Shown here: positions 1 to 9,389 of the stretch, one piece after another
Numbering within the stretch: the stretch's first letter is position 1
Layout: every line of letters begins with the position of its first letter
NCBI GenBank assembly: GCA_018333075.1
Contig: BORH01000016.1
Location: 42,250-106,249, forward strand
Source of the DNA: Heyndrickxia sporothermodurans
Lineage (GTDB): Bacteria > Bacillota > Bacilli > Bacillales > Bacillaceae_C
Direction: 5' to 3'
Length of the DNA stretch: 64,000 nucleotides
Made by a program: the position numbers and the translations under genes
The notes under the pieces: model-generated
Databases searched by the model: none
Told to the model about the DNA's origin: nothing
Seen by the model: the letters and a program-made list of their open reading frames with translations, nothing else

Positions 1-2
1 TA

Positions 3-845
3 GCAACAGAAGAAAGTGCTGCATCTATGGAAGAAATGGTACAGGCTATCGAAGATCTATCGGTGAGGTCTAACCAAATTTCAGAACAATCAAGTACTAC
101 CTTAGCATTGACTCAAGAAGGAAACGTGAAGCTACAGGATTCCTTAGAGAAAATGGAGCGGTTTAATCAAACGATACATAAAACATTTGATGCAATAAAT
201 AAACTTGGAGAAAAATCTCAAGAAATCGGTACTATTGTAAAAGTGATTACAGGGATTTCAGAACAAATTAATTTATTAGCATTGAATGCGGCAATCGAAG
301 CTGCCCGTGCGGGAGAACATGGGAAAGGGTTTGCGGTTGTTGCTGATGAGGTTCGAAAATTGGCCGAACAATCACGCCAGTCTTCTTCTGAAGTATCAAA
401 TATTGTAAAGAATATACAAGTAGATACGGAAATAGTTGTCAATTCCATGCAACAGGGAACAGAAGAATTTAAAGATACAAATACGACCATTGTAGAGGTT
501 GGAACGATGTTCGAAAAGATTGTATCTACTACAAAGGTCATTGCTGAAAATAATGAAAATTCTTCGGCAAGTACAGAAGAATTATCATCTGCTACACAGC
601 AGATAATGACAACAATCGTGGAGATAGCTTCTATCTCTCGAGAATCTGTAGAAATGTTTGAGGAACTCATGGAAATTAGTGATGATGAACTCCATACAAT
701 GCAAAAACTTGTTCAGGAAGCAAAAGATCTTGTAGAGTTAAAAAATGATGTAAATAAATTACTATTTGCAATGAATCATGGTGTTGAAACTGCGGAAGCT
801 AAAATGGATCAAAATGCTGAAAATAAGGTTAATGCGGCAGTGTAA
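3..845 (+). CDS. Methyl-accepting chemotaxis protein, C-terminal part (5' truncated by window edge)
   Basis: The reading frame is open from base 3, so the true start lies outside the window. What remains is the cytoplasmic signalling coiled coil of a chemoreceptor. The conserved hairpin tip is clear ([20 protein letters not shown], then [16 protein letters not shown]). It is flanked by heptad-patterned helices rich in Glu, Ser and Thr, where methylation sites usually lie. This domain forms receptor dimers that control CheA through CheW at the membrane. The ligand domain, membrane segments and HAMP are not visible, so ligand and localisation are unknown. A terminator follows about 35 bases after the stop, so this is the last gene of its transcript. 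Confidence 0.93.
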   Translation, partial: ATEESAASMEEMVQAIEDLSVRSNQISEQSSTTLALTQEGNVKLQDSLEKMERFNQTIHKTFDAINKLGEKSQEIGTIVKVITGISEQINLLALNAAIEAARAGEHGKGFAVVADEVRKLAEQSRQSSSEVSNIVKNIQVDTEIVVNSMQQGTEEFKDTNTTIVEVGTMFEKIVSTTKVIAENNENSSASTEELSSATQQIMTTIVEIASISRESVEMFEELMEISDDELHTMQKLVQEAKDLVELKNDVNKLLFAMNHGVETAEAKMDQNAENKVNAAV

Positions 846-880
846 AACTATTAATCTTGCTGGCTGATAAGTATAAGGGT

Positions 881-920
881 GCTTCTCATAGGTTTAACCG
901 ACTTGTGGGAAGCTCTTTTT
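881..920 (+). terminator. Intrinsic terminator after the chemoreceptor
   Basis: GCTTCTCA pairs with TGGGAAGC (one G-T wobble) across an 18-base loop and is followed by CTTTTTAT. A short open frame at about 964-1014 after it shows no good ribosome site; I do not call it a gene. Confidence 0.6.
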
Positions 921-1126
921 ATACAGAGCAAAAACTGAAAAAGCAAGGACAATAATAATACTATATGAAATCAAAAGAAGATTTGTATGCGGAATTAAGC
1001 AAGGATCGAATGTAGGATACGTAACTTTTTCAACTGTTATTTTCTCTTAAAACTATGTCATTCATTTGGATTCTAATTTTCTTTAAATAAAACTACTGCT
1101 AGTTAAAACATCAGGGAGGTAAAGCA

Positions 1127-2776
1127 ATGAAAGAAATACAAAAATTGTTTCCTAGTATGGACGGAAATGACTTTCAAAGAGAGGAATTATTGTCCTACTT
1201 TAAGACAATTTTAATGAAAATAGATGAATTAAAGGATCCTAACAAACTAACGCTAGGAGAAATGCCCGAGTACTCAGAGGATTACTATAATCGTGTCATT
1301 CAAAAGGCGGATGTGCCGATTAGGGGTGTATCGATGGAGGAAGTGATTCAGAAGCTTCTAATATTGGTAGAAGGACACCGGTACGTCAATCGAAATTATG
1401 TTGCAAATGCAGCGCCCCTTCCGAATATTGCCAGTATCATCGGGAACTTAGTCATGGTTCTAGTCAATGGAAACAATCTTTGGGATGTGGAAGGCCAAGC
1501 AGCGGCTACAGCAGAAATCGAAGTAACCAGTATGCTATCCAAACTGATCGGATACGATGAAAGCCTTAGTGCAGGATATACCACTTGGGGTGGACAAGGG
1601 GCTGTCTTTAACTCTTTACGTCTTGCCATTGCCCGTTACGCTCCTTACTCTAATCAAAATGGTGTACCGCAAAATCTCTATTGCTTCTGTTCAGAGCTAT
1701 CCCACTACAGTTTATATAAATCTGTAGAGGCAACTGGGATTGGCGTAGAAAACATGATTCGCGTAAAAGTGAATGATGATCATTCTATGAATCTAGAAGA
1801 TTTAAAAGAAAAAATGGAGCATGTTATTGCACAAGGCGGCGTTCCTCTTTATGTCCTTGCCACAATGGGCACCACTGATACATTTGGGATTGATGATATT
1901 GAGGGAATTAAGCGGATAGCGGATGAATTGGAACGCGCATATGGTATAAATCCAATCTATATCCATGCAGACTCTGCTATGGGAGGCATGTATACGTTCT
2001 TTAATCATTACGACTTTGAAAGCAATCCTCTGCGATTTGAAGACAATGTTAATGAGGTATTGAAATCCTATCAACAGAAGTTTAAACATATCAATCTTGC
2101 CGATAGTATGGTCTTTGATTTCCATAAGCTAGGACAAACCCCATATATTACGAGCTTATTTTTAATCAAAAACAGAGAGAATCTTAAGTATGTTGATTTA
2201 GATGCAGCGGAAACGCCGTATGTTGGGAATCGCGGTTATGGCAGCTATCATACAGGCTACACGCTCGAATGCTCGCGAATGGGAAGTGCTTTGGCGATCT
2301 ATGCGTCTTTATTAGCATTTGGAATCGAAGGCTATCAAGAGCTTTTAGCCAACTATATTCGTGTCAATATTGCATTTAGAGAGACGTTAACAAAAGAAAT
2401 TTCGAATGTGGTGATCACGAATGAGGTTTCTCCGATTACAACATTCCGTTTTTATCCTAAAGAGACAAAATGGAATGATGAATTGAACGGACTTTTAACA
2501 GTAGAAGAAATGACGGAAATTAATCAATTTAATGACGAGTTTGCAGAGGTAATTGGTGCCGAACGAGATACCGTTTTCTTTGGAAATACAAAAAAGCAGC
2601 GCCTTGTGGAAGCAACAAACTCAAACAAGCGGATATCTGTATATGCGCATAAATTTTTTGCGATCTCGCCATACACCACAATAGAAGAGGTCGACCGTTA
2701 TGTTGGATTTCTAAAAGAACACCTAGAATTTTTTCTGAAAACGAGAAGTAATAAAAATTTAGTTATAAGATCCTAA
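1127..2776 (+). CDS. Group II PLP-dependent decarboxylase family protein
   Basis: 549 residues, within the usual range for glutamate/aromatic amino-acid decarboxylase relatives. The pyridoxal-phosphate lysine is K334 in DFHKLGQTPY. Upstream lies HADSAMGG, where the Asp should contact the cofactor ring nitrogen. GGQGAVFNSLRLAIARY is the cofactor phosphate-binding part. The family decarboxylates amino acids such as Glu, Asp, Tyr or Trp. The residues I can see do not settle the substrate, and no antiporter gene sits beside it to suggest acid resistance. Start ATG has GGGAGGT 8 bases upstream. It stands alone: a terminator lies before it and another about 75 bases after its stop. Confidence 0.85.
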   Translation: MKEIQKLFPSMDGNDFQREELLSYFKTILMKIDELKDPNKLTLGEMPEYSEDYYNRVIQKADVPIRGVSMEEVIQKLLILVEGHRYVNRNYVANAAPLPNIASIIGNLVMVLVNGNNLWDVEGQAAATAEIEVTSMLSKLIGYDESLSAGYTTWGGQGAVFNSLRLAIARYAPYSNQNGVPQNLYCFCSELSHYSLYKSVEATGIGVENMIRVKVNDDHSMNLEDLKEKMEHVIAQGGVPLYVLATMGTTDTFGIDDIEGIKRIADELERAYGINPIYIHADSAMGGMYTFFNHYDFESNPLRFEDNVNEVLKSYQQKFKHINLADSMVFDFHKLGQTPYITSLFLIKNRENLKYVDLDAAETPYVGNRGYGSYHTGYTLECSRMGSALAIYASLLAFGIEGYQELLANYIRVNIAFRETLTKEISNVVITNEVSPITTFRFYPKETKWNDELNGLLTVEEMTEINQFNDEFAEVIGAERDTVFFGNTKKQRLVEATNSNKRISVYAHKFFAISPYTTIEEVDRYVGFLKEHLEFFLKTRSNKNLVIRS

Positions 2777-2850
2777 AGATGTTTTTTCTGATATAAAAAC
2801 TACTCTTCCTTAACGTTACATCATTAAAATAATTGTATCCCGATCACTGA

Positions 2851-2900
2851 AAATGCTTCACAACCTTTGAAAAAGCAAGGTCTGTGAGCATTTTTTTATT
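2851..2900 (+). terminator. Intrinsic terminator after the decarboxylase
   Basis: AAATGCTTCACA/ACCTT pairs with AAGGT/CTGTGAGCATTT through an interrupted stem with loop TGAAAAAGC, followed by a run of seven T. The rest of 2777-3096 shows no gene. Confidence 0.75.
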
Positions 2901-3096
2901 GAAGGGAAATGCTATTCTAATGGTAATCTTTTTTCAAAGTTAATAAATCAATTTTTAAATCCATAGAAAAGTGAACCTAGTAAATATAAATAACGCTGAA
3001 ATCCTTATCATTCCCAACTGCTATGAAAACCGAATAAAAATCAAGTATTACTATTTTCTTGTCCGACCAGTATAATCAGGGATGGGAGATGAGTTA

Positions 3097-4266
3097 ATGA
3101 ATAAAAAAGACATCGCTAAAATCCGAAATCAATTTAAATTAAATAGTCGATATATAAAAATTCGTGAAATATTCAACGTATATGTAAAGAAAGAATCAGG
3201 AGAGATTTATCATCAAATGAGTCAACCGTTTGAAATGTTAGAGCAGGAAGCACAAGAATTGTTTTTAACCAATTTTAAAAAGGTTTTGACAGGGGGGCTT
3301 GATTCCAAGCTGTTTGAACTGAAATTTCGACGTGATGTGGAAGAAAGTACACAAATGATTCTTTTTAATGGATTACAGGCAGATTCAACGGAAGCTTGGA
3401 AAGAAAATATGCTCCAGATCGTTGAGAAAATGTTTGCACATGCAAAGTATGAATTTGATACGGTCGTAACCTTTATCCGAGGAGAGTATCAAAAAGCCAC
3501 AAGGAAGCGGGATTTGGAATCGGAAGAAGGAGGAGATGATGAGGTATACTCCAGTGAGTTTGTCCTTTGCAGTCTGAATAAAACCGATCAGCCGAAAAAA
3601 GCCTTGCTGTTTGATTATATTGAGAAAGAATTTAAATCAAATAATGCCGTGGATCCTATTATTAATGTAACTGCACCATTAGCCGGTTTTCTATTTCCTG
3701 CCTTTAATGATAATTCAGCTGATGTGAATCATATTCTTTATAATGGTGGAAAAGTGAATGAACCAAATGAAATTTTTATCGTGGATGTGCTCCAATGTGA
3801 AGAGATCATTACAGCGATAGAAGAAAAGGATAGCTTCGATCAAATTTTAAAAATAGTAGTAGGAGACGAAGTGGATTCCAAGGTCATTTCGAATGTCTAT
3901 GAGGAAATTGATAAAATGGTACAGGAGAGTCAAGAAAATGAAGAAAATGAAGAAAGTGAATCTCCTAAACTGGATTCCAAGGACATCGAACGAATCTTAG
4001 AGGCTAGTGGAGTTGAAGATGTAAACTCAGACAAAGTCGAACATGCTTTCAAAAGTGTTGTATATGATGAAAAACATGAAATCAAAGCAAGCAGTGTCAT
4101 TCCGAAAACGATTAAAATCGAAACAAAGATTGCCAAAGTATCCATTAGCCCGAAAGAACTCAAAAATATTAAGTATATTACTTATAATGGAAAGAGATGC
4201 CTATTATTAGAGGTTGATGAAGAAGTAGTAGTCGAAGGATTTCGCTTGGAAACAGGAGAGCTGTAG
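3097..4266 (+). CDS. DUF4317 domain-containing protein
   Basis: 389 residues starting MNKKDIAKIRNQFKLN, the typical opening of DUF4317 proteins found across Firmicutes; their function is unknown. I chose ATG 3097 over the in-frame ATG at 3082 because GGGAGATGAG, the likely ribosome site, lies between them. No signal peptide or membrane segment is visible, so it is probably cytoplasmic. Residues around 275-295 form a Glu/Ser-rich acidic linker between the conserved N-terminal part and the C-terminal part. It is a single-gene unit with a strong terminator downstream. The family call is confident; no role can be inferred from the neighbours. Confidence 0.85.
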   Translation: MNKKDIAKIRNQFKLNSRYIKIREIFNVYVKKESGEIYHQMSQPFEMLEQEAQELFLTNFKKVLTGGLDSKLFELKFRRDVEESTQMILFNGLQADSTEAWKENMLQIVEKMFAHAKYEFDTVVTFIRGEYQKATRKRDLESEEGGDDEVYSSEFVLCSLNKTDQPKKALLFDYIEKEFKSNNAVDPIINVTAPLAGFLFPAFNDNSADVNHILYNGGKVNEPNEIFIVDVLQCEEIITAIEEKDSFDQILKIVVGDEVDSKVISNVYEEIDKMVQESQENEENEESESPKLDSKDIERILEASGVEDVNSDKVEHAFKSVVYDEKHEIKASSVIPKTIKIETKIAKVSISPKELKNIKYITYNGKRCLLLEVDEEVVVEGFRLETGEL

Positions 4267-4334
4267 TCGATTTTGAAGGATAGGGACATGCTATTTAAAT
4301 CATATAAGGTGGTCCAGTTTTAAACAAAAAAACG

Positions 4335-4367
4335 AAATCCCCCATCAAAAAATGGGGGATTTTTACC
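4335..4367 (+). terminator. Intrinsic terminator after the DUF4317 gene
   Basis: AAATCCCCCAT pairs with ATGGGGGATTT (loop CAAAAA region) and the T-run follows. Strong GC-rich stem. Confidence 0.85.
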
Positions 4368-4692
4368 TTTATATTACTGGACTTTCCCCTTACGTTTCTT
4401 GATTTCCAGCCCTTTTCCTCACTTGATAGTATTTCATTAATAAAATCACATAAAGGATTTTTGTCATTCATCCACTATAAAGACAGGTACGGTTCATATG
4501 TTTCATTCCCTTTTTCAATTGGAAATGGCAAATGTATAATACTAGCTTCCTTTTAATTTTTTGAAACGGTAGAACCGTCCACTATCACCGAGTTCCAATC
4601 ACAGTCGTACTTAGTGGATGGATTGATTTTACATTAAAAAATATATTCATATAAGATAGAACAATAATATATTATATCAAAGGGGGAATCGT
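4368..4692. other. Intergenic stretch, no gene seen
   Basis: AT-rich DNA between the DUF4317 terminator and the LURP-one gene. All frames are broken by stops. The last ~60 bases must hold the promoter of the downstream gene; no hexamer pair is convincing enough to call. Confidence 0.6.
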
Positions 4693-5190
4693 ATGAAGCA
4701 GCTCTATATAAAGCAAAAGGTATTCAGTCTAGGTGGAAAATTTACGATAAAGGATGAGCAGGAGAAGGATGTTTATTACGTGGAAGGGAGTTTTATGCAA
4801 ATTCCCAAGACTTTCTCCATTTTAAATACTACAAGAGATGAAGTTGCGCACATTTCGAAAAAGGTGTTTAGCTTTTTGCCAAAGTTTTTTGTTGAGGTCA
4901 ATGGTCGAGAGGTGTTAACGATTAAGAAGGAGTTTTCTTTCGTTAAAGCACGCTATACGATTGATTCTGCTGGCATTGATGTACATGGTAATTGGTGGGA
5001 TATGGATTTTCAGGTTTTACAGCATGGTGAACGGGTCGGTAAAGTGAGCAAGGAGTGGTTTACTTGGGGGGATGGCTACAAGGTGGAAATATTGAATGAA
5101 GAGATGGAAGCCATCATTATTGCGCTCGTTGTCGCAATTGATTGTGTGAAGGCTGACCATTCAGCTGCTTCCTCAGCAGCAACGACTTAA
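4693..5190 (+). CDS. LURP-one-related family protein (YxjI-like)
   Basis: 165 residues starting MKQLYIKQKVFSLGGKFTIKD, matching the LOR (LURP-one-related) family to which B. subtilis YxjI belongs. The fold is a tubby-like beta barrel of 12 strands around a central helix. Alternating hydrophobic strands run through residues 5-130, and a hydrophobic C-terminal helix (IIIALVVAIDCVKA, about 140-153) fits the central helix of that fold rather than a membrane span. The short Ala/Ser tail is probably disordered. The bacterial function is unknown; plant members are linked to defence and the related fold binds phosphoinositides. Ribosome site AAAGGGGG lies before the ATG. Confidence 0.85.
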   Translation: MKQLYIKQKVFSLGGKFTIKDEQEKDVYYVEGSFMQIPKTFSILNTTRDEVAHISKKVFSFLPKFFVEVNGREVLTIKKEFSFVKARYTIDSAGIDVHGNWWDMDFQVLQHGERVGKVSKEWFTWGDGYKVEILNEEMEAIIIALVVAIDCVKADHSAASSAATT

Positions 5191-5370
5191 TGTAGGGAAT
5201 TTATATTAGTATTTTTAACTAATTTTTCTCTAAAAGGCTACTATTTTTAAATACTATTTCATCAGAGGATTGCTTAAAGTAAAGGGATTCTTTTCCTCTA
5301 TAGCGATTTTTCAATTTAATGAATACTTGGCAGATATTTTGAATTGTTAAACATTAAGGTGTCAAAAAAA

Positions 5371-5400
5371 AGATGGACTTTATACCCATCCTTCTTTTAT
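5371..5400 (+). terminator. Possible weak terminator after the LURP-one gene
   Basis: AAGATGG and CCCATCCTT form a short imperfect hairpin followed by CTTTTAT. The stem is weak, so this is tentative. Confidence 0.35.
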
Positions 5401-5430
5401 ATTTATTTGCTAGAATATACAAGGAGTTTG

Positions 5431-5450
5431 CACTTTAATCGCCTAAAGTG
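5431..5450. repeat. Small inverted repeat in the MscS promoter region
   Basis: CACTTTA-ATCGCC-TAAAGTG, a perfect 7-bp inverted repeat 30 bases before the MscS start. Its core TTTAATCGCCTAA recurs at 6763-6775, inside the hairpin region on the other side of the gene. It may be an operator or a small dispersed repeat. Confidence 0.5.
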
Positions 5451-5479
5451 AAATTGGATAATATAATGAGGGTGAAAAC

Positions 5480-6556
5480 ATGGATATTCATACATTAAAA
5501 AATTGGGTTCTTTCTTTTAATTATATGAGCTTAATCATTATTGCAGCAGTTGTAATTGGAATGTTAATATTGCGATGGATTCTTCTTACGATTCTAAAAA
5601 GGCTTCCCAAACATCATGCTGCGCTGAGAAGCATTGTAAATTGGTTTACTTTTTATGGAACCCTGGTCTTTTTGCTCCTATACTTTTCAAAAGCAAAATG
5701 GATGTTTGCCAATATTTTTAAATTCGGAAAAGTGAATATAACACTATTCCTAATTATTGTAGCCGTTTTAATTATTTCTTTAGCTAGCCGACTTTCAAAA
5801 ATTTCAACTAATGTTTTATTACCAGGTATATACAATCGGTACCATTTAGATAAAGGCACAAGATATACGTTTGACCGAGTAGTGCATTATTCCATTATGA
5901 TTATTGCGATTATTGTCAGCTTAACGACAGTGGGGATAAATCTGAGTGCCTTAACTATGTTTGCTAGCATCATCAGTGTTGGAATTGGGTTTGGACTGCA
6001 AAACATTGCTTCCAACTTTATCTCTGGGGTTATTATCTTGTTTGAACGGCCAATAAAAGTCGGGGATCGCGTTCTTATCGATAACATTATTGGAGACGTT
6101 GAAAAAATTAATATGCGGGCGACTATCATAAAAACCGGTAACAATGAACATATTATTGTACCGAATTCATACTTTTTAGGAGAAAAGGTCGTTAATCGTT
6201 CGTTTAGTGATCCAAGAATTCGATTATCGATTCCCCTAAATGTGGCATATGGAACCGATGTTGAAAAAGTAAGAGACATGCTCATGGAGATTGCAAGAGA
6301 GGAAAGCTTAGTTTCACCAGTAGTTTTATTGGATCCGGAACCATCTGTGAGTTTTGTAGGCTTTGGAGATTTCTGTCTTAATTTCGAATTATCGATAATG
6401 ATATCTGATTATAATCAGCTTGGGACAATAAAAAGTAATATAAACTTTAGAATAAATAAGCTATTTATGGAAAAGAAAATAGAAATTCCGTACCCACAAC
6501 GGAATTTGCATATTAAAAGTACGGATAGAGAGATAGAGAAAAATCACACTTTTTAA
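5480..6556 (+). CDS. Small-conductance mechanosensitive channel (MscS family)
   Basis: 358 residues. Membrane segments lie at roughly residues 15-37, 50-68, 80-100, 133-152 and 155-180. The last is the pore-lining helix, with the Gly/Ala pattern ASIISVGIGFGLQNIASNFISG followed by FERPIKVGDRV, the start of the cytoplasmic beta domain and the best-conserved MscS signature. The remainder (about 190-350) is the vestibule. The channel opens under membrane tension to release solutes on osmotic downshock. Start ATG has GAGGGTGA upstream. It is a single gene with long untranslated flanks. One or two extra N-terminal spans compared with the minimal three-span MscS are normal for this family. Confidence 0.92.
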   Translation: MDIHTLKNWVLSFNYMSLIIIAAVVIGMLILRWILLTILKRLPKHHAALRSIVNWFTFYGTLVFLLLYFSKAKWMFANIFKFGKVNITLFLIIVAVLIISLASRLSKISTNVLLPGIYNRYHLDKGTRYTFDRVVHYSIMIIAIIVSLTTVGINLSALTMFASIISVGIGFGLQNIASNFISGVIILFERPIKVGDRVLIDNIIGDVEKINMRATIIKTGNNEHIIVPNSYFLGEKVVNRSFSDPRIRLSIPLNVAYGTDVEKVRDMLMEIAREESLVSPVVLLDPEPSVSFVGFGDFCLNFELSIMISDYNQLGTIKSNINFRINKLFMEKKIEIPYPQRNLHIKSTDREIEKNHTF

Positions 6557-6735
6557 TACACAAGACTATTACAGCTACTTTGAATGGTTTTTCTTCTTCA
6601 CGTTTCTTATCATAAAACGCTGGTAATGGCCGATTCATTGAAATGGGTGAGGCAATCAGAAGAAAAAGCCAAAGAAAGAAATGGCGGCTTGATGGATTTT
6701 AAGAGCCCACCCCGTTCAAAATAGTATAAAAAAAT

Positions 6736-6812
6736 GAAAAAGTATGCTCCTTTATGGTTTAGTTTAATCGCCTAAGGGGACATACTTTTTCTTATGAGAA
6801 AAAGTATGTCCC
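6736..6812. repeat. Three-arm inverted repeat that can form alternative hairpins
   Basis: GAAAAAGTATG (6736-6746), its reverse complement within GGGACATACTTTTTC (6777-6791), and GAAAAAGTATGTCCC (6798-6812). Arms 2 and 3 form a perfect 15-bp stem with loop TTATGA; arms 1 and 2 can form an 11-bp stem, so the two structures exclude each other. No T-run follows. The element lies 80 bases before the RNase J gene. The preceding 6557-6735 shows only a poor 32-codon frame (6626-6724) with no ribosome site. Confidence 0.7.
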
Positions 6813-6891
6813 AATGTTTCTCTTCACCCACTGATAAACAAAAAAACAAAGGACATAATAAGTTTATATTTTATAGTGGGAGGATATTTTG

Positions 6892-8565
6892 GTGAGTACA
6901 AATGAGAATATCTTATCTATCTTCGCCTTAGGTGGCTTGAATGAAATCGGGAAAAACATGTATGCAATCGAATATGCAGACGATATCGTGATTATCGATT
7001 GTGGCAACAAGTTTCCAGATGAAAGTTTATTAGGAATTGATTTGATTATTCCTGATATCACTTACTTAGTAGAAAATAAAGATAGGGTAAAGGCTTTAAT
7101 TGTCACACATGGTCATGAAGATCATATCGGAGGGATTCCGTTCTTCTTGAAAAAATTAAATGTACCCGTTTATGCTACACGCTTCACACTAGGATTAATT
7201 GAAATCAAATTAAAAGAACATAAATTTTTAAGAGAAAGCAAACTTGTCGAAATCAATGCAAATTCAAAATTGGAATTCGGAAAAATAAGTGTAGGCTTTT
7301 TCAAAGTAACTCATAGTATTCCTGATTGCTTGGGAATCGTTTTTCACACACCAGAGGGGAATATTGTACATACCGGGGACTTTAAGTTTGATCTAACTCC
7401 TGAGCAAAGGGAAGAGCGATCGGATATTCATAAAATGGCTGAAATTGGTAATGAAGGGGTCCTGCTTCTATTGTCCGAGAGTACAAATGCCGAACGTACT
7501 GGCTTGACCCCATCCGAACAAATGGTAGCGGATCATATGGAAGCAGCTTTCATGAAAGCGGAACGAAAGATTATTATTTCTACCTTTGCATCCAATATTA
7601 GTCGTGTGCAACAGGTCGTAAATGCTGCGGAAAAAACAAATCGAAAACTTGCGTTGCTTGGAAGAAGTATGGTGAATGTTGTAGGGGTCGCTATAGAACG
7701 GGGGTATTTAACAGTTCCTGATGGAATGTTAATCGATCAAAATGAAATCAATGAACTGCCTCCTGAAAAGGTAGCTATTTTATGTACGGGGAGCCAAGGA
7801 GAACCCTTGGCTGTACTTGCCCGCTTGTCGACTGGAAACTTCCGAGGTGTCGAAGTTTTACCTCAAGATACGGTTATTCTTGCAGCAGGTCCGATACCTG
7901 GGAATGAAAGAAATGTAACAAGTATTGTAGACAATTTTTATGCCATAGGAGCCAAGGTGATTTATGGAACAGGAAGTTCATCCGGCATGCACGTTTCCGG
8001 TCATGGTTATCAAGAGGATTTAAAACTAATGCTTACCTTAATGAAACCAAAATATTTTATTCCGATTCACGGTGAACTTAGAATGCTGCACCATCATCGT
8101 TTATTAGCTGAATCCGTTGGAGTAGAACAAGGAAACACATTTATTATTAATAATGGCGATGTTGTTGATATTGAACATGGAGTTGCGCGCCAGACCCGCC
8201 ATATACCTGTTGGGAACACTTACATAGACGGTGGCGATGTGGGTAATGTAGGGGAATTTGTGTTACGAGACCGTAAACAGTTTTCAGAGGATGGAATGCT
8301 TATCATTGTTATAACGATAAGCAAAGCAGAAGGAAAACCGCTTGCTGAACCGGAAATGATTTCCCGTGGATTTACGGACGGTGATTTCTCAGAACTCCGA
8401 AAAAATGTTAATCAACTGACTACAAAAACGGTGAATGAGCTGCAAGAAGAAAATCGAAACGAACGGAAGGTAATGAAAAGAGAAATAAAAAAATCCATTC
8501 AGCAACATGTGTTTAATGAAATGAAGAAAAAGCCGATGGTTGTTCCTATAATAATTGAAATTTAA
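6892..8565 (+). CDS. Ribonuclease J family protein (RNase J1-like paralogue)
   Basis: 557 residues, the standard RNase J length. The metallo-beta-lactamase metal site H73-G-H75-E-D77-H78 is intact, as are HTGDFKFD, the CTGSQGEP turn of the beta-CASP domain, and the C-terminal PIHGE. The C-terminal domain ends KKKPMVVPIIIEI, like B. subtilis RnjA. The enzyme is a 5'-3' exoribonuclease and endonuclease acting in mRNA decay and rRNA maturation. GTG 6892 fits GGGAGG 8 bases upstream better than TTG 6889. Its neighbours (MscS, DUF302) are not those of rnjA or rnjB in Bacillus, and it differs at many positions from B. subtilis J1 as I remember it, so it may be an additional paralogue; this is inferred. 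Confidence 0.88.
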   Translation: MSTNENILSIFALGGLNEIGKNMYAIEYADDIVIIDCGNKFPDESLLGIDLIIPDITYLVENKDRVKALIVTHGHEDHIGGIPFFLKKLNVPVYATRFTLGLIEIKLKEHKFLRESKLVEINANSKLEFGKISVGFFKVTHSIPDCLGIVFHTPEGNIVHTGDFKFDLTPEQREERSDIHKMAEIGNEGVLLLLSESTNAERTGLTPSEQMVADHMEAAFMKAERKIIISTFASNISRVQQVVNAAEKTNRKLALLGRSMVNVVGVAIERGYLTVPDGMLIDQNEINELPPEKVAILCTGSQGEPLAVLARLSTGNFRGVEVLPQDTVILAAGPIPGNERNVTSIVDNFYAIGAKVIYGTGSSSGMHVSGHGYQEDLKLMLTLMKPKYFIPIHGELRMLHHHRLLAESVGVEQGNTFIINNGDVVDIEHGVARQTRHIPVGNTYIDGGDVGNVGEFVLRDRKQFSEDGMLIIVITISKAEGKPLAEPEMISRGFTDGDFSELRKNVNQLTTKTVNELQEENRNERKVMKREIKKSIQQHVFNEMKKKPMVVPIIIEI

Positions 8566-8635
8566 AGTGAATAGAAGTGCTTTTTCCCTAACAATCGGTA
8601 TCAATTAAAATCAGCGCTTTAGGAAGAATCCCCAT

Positions 8636-8690
8636 CATGAACTGCCTCCCAAAAGTTAGAGCGAAATCTAACTTTTGAGGGGCACCTTTT
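8636..8690. repeat. Strong inverted repeat, possible IS3-type end relic
   Basis: CCTCCCAAAAGTTAGA pairs with TCTAACTTTTGAGGGG around loop GCGAAA, preceded by TGAACTG. This resembles the terminal repeats of IS3-family elements I recall from Bacillus, but no transposase is present. It may equally be the terminator of the RNase J gene (CACCTTTTC follows). Confidence 0.4.
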
Positions 8691-8740
8691 CACAGGTGGT
8701 GTTTAAATGAATTCTCAATTAGGAAGCAATAGAATCTGAA

Positions 8741-8869
8741 GTGGGTCCACCACTGCTCGAAAGAATATCCTCCAACGATATGGCGAACTTTTTACAGGGG
8801 AAGGGATTCAATCCTAAAGTTGAGCTACTTAATCCTTCAGTTTATGCAATCCTTATTAAAAAAGAATAA
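8741..8869 (+). pseudogene. Possible 3' remnant of an unrecognised gene
   Basis: A frame of 42 codons (VGPPLLERISSNDMANFLQG, then GKGFNPKVELLNPSVYAILI, ending KKE) that reads like genuine protein but has no usable ribosome site and no upstream continuation. It follows the IS-like hairpin directly. I do not recognise the family. It may be the tail of a gene cut by an insertion. Confidence 0.3.
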
Positions 8870-8891
8870 AATGTTTTAAGGAGAATCAGGA

Positions 8892-9275
8892 ATGTTTGAA
8901 TACTCAGTTGAAACCCACTATACCATAGACGAAGCAGTTAATAGAATAGAAGAAAGTCTAAAGGATGAAAAGTTTGGAGTTTTATGGGAATTTGATATTA
9001 ATGAAAAACTCCAAGAAAAAGGTTTGGATTTTCAAAGGGAATTTAAGGTACTTGAAGTATGTAATCCACAAGAAGCCTACAGGGTTTTAAGTAAAAATAA
9101 TTTGGCAGGATACTTTTTACCATGTAAAATCGTTGTTTATGAGGAAAATGGACAAACAATAATAGGTATGCCAAGACCTACATCACTCATTCATTTGCTT
9201 CATGATGAAAATTTACAGATGTTAGCAAAGGACATCGAAGAGAGACTAATCATATGTATCGATAAGGCCAAATAA
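8892..9275 (+). CDS. DUF302 domain-containing protein
   Basis: 127 residues, matching the short DUF302 family (MFEYSVETHYTIDEAVNRIE; GVLWEFDINEKLQEKG; HLLHDENL). The fold is a small alpha/beta sandwich of unknown function. Members are often found beside heavy-metal, thioredoxin or sulfur-metabolism genes. Ribosome site AAGGAG lies before the ATG. It sits just ahead of the persulfide island and reads the same way, but a separate promoter with a CstR-like operator lies between them, so it is probably transcribed apart. No cysteine-based active site is visible; the only Cys residues are in EVCNPQ, LPCK and IICIDK. Confidence 0.8.
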   Translation: MFEYSVETHYTIDEAVNRIEESLKDEKFGVLWEFDINEKLQEKGLDFQREFKVLEVCNPQEAYRVLSKNNLAGYFLPCKIVVYEENGQTIIGMPRPTSLIHLLHDENLQMLAKDIEERLIICIDKAK

Positions 9276-9317
9276 ATAAGACCGTTTATAGAGTTTAAAA
9301 AAAATTATATATTTTAG

Positions 9318-9346
9318 TTGACATTATACCTATAGGGGTATATTAT
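9318..9346 (+). promoter_or_regulatory. Sigma-A promoter with CstR-like operator, head of the persulfide operon
   Basis: TTGACA (9318-9323), 17-bp spacer, TATTAT (9341-9346). The spacer holds ATACCTATAGGGGTAT (9326-9341), the GC-centred palindrome bound by CsoR/CstR repressors. Binding here would block RNA polymerase directly. Confidence 0.8.
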
Positions 9347-9389
9347 AAAGCTTGTCAGTGATTTTCCTTTTCTTAAAGGAGGTAGATAA

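Noticed and set aside
218-670. Minus-strand open frame opposite the chemoreceptor
   Set aside because: Antisense shadow of a conserved coding region, no ribosome site.
8636-8690. Complete IS3-family insertion
   Set aside because: Only a terminal-repeat-like hairpin exists; no transposase frames or second end found.
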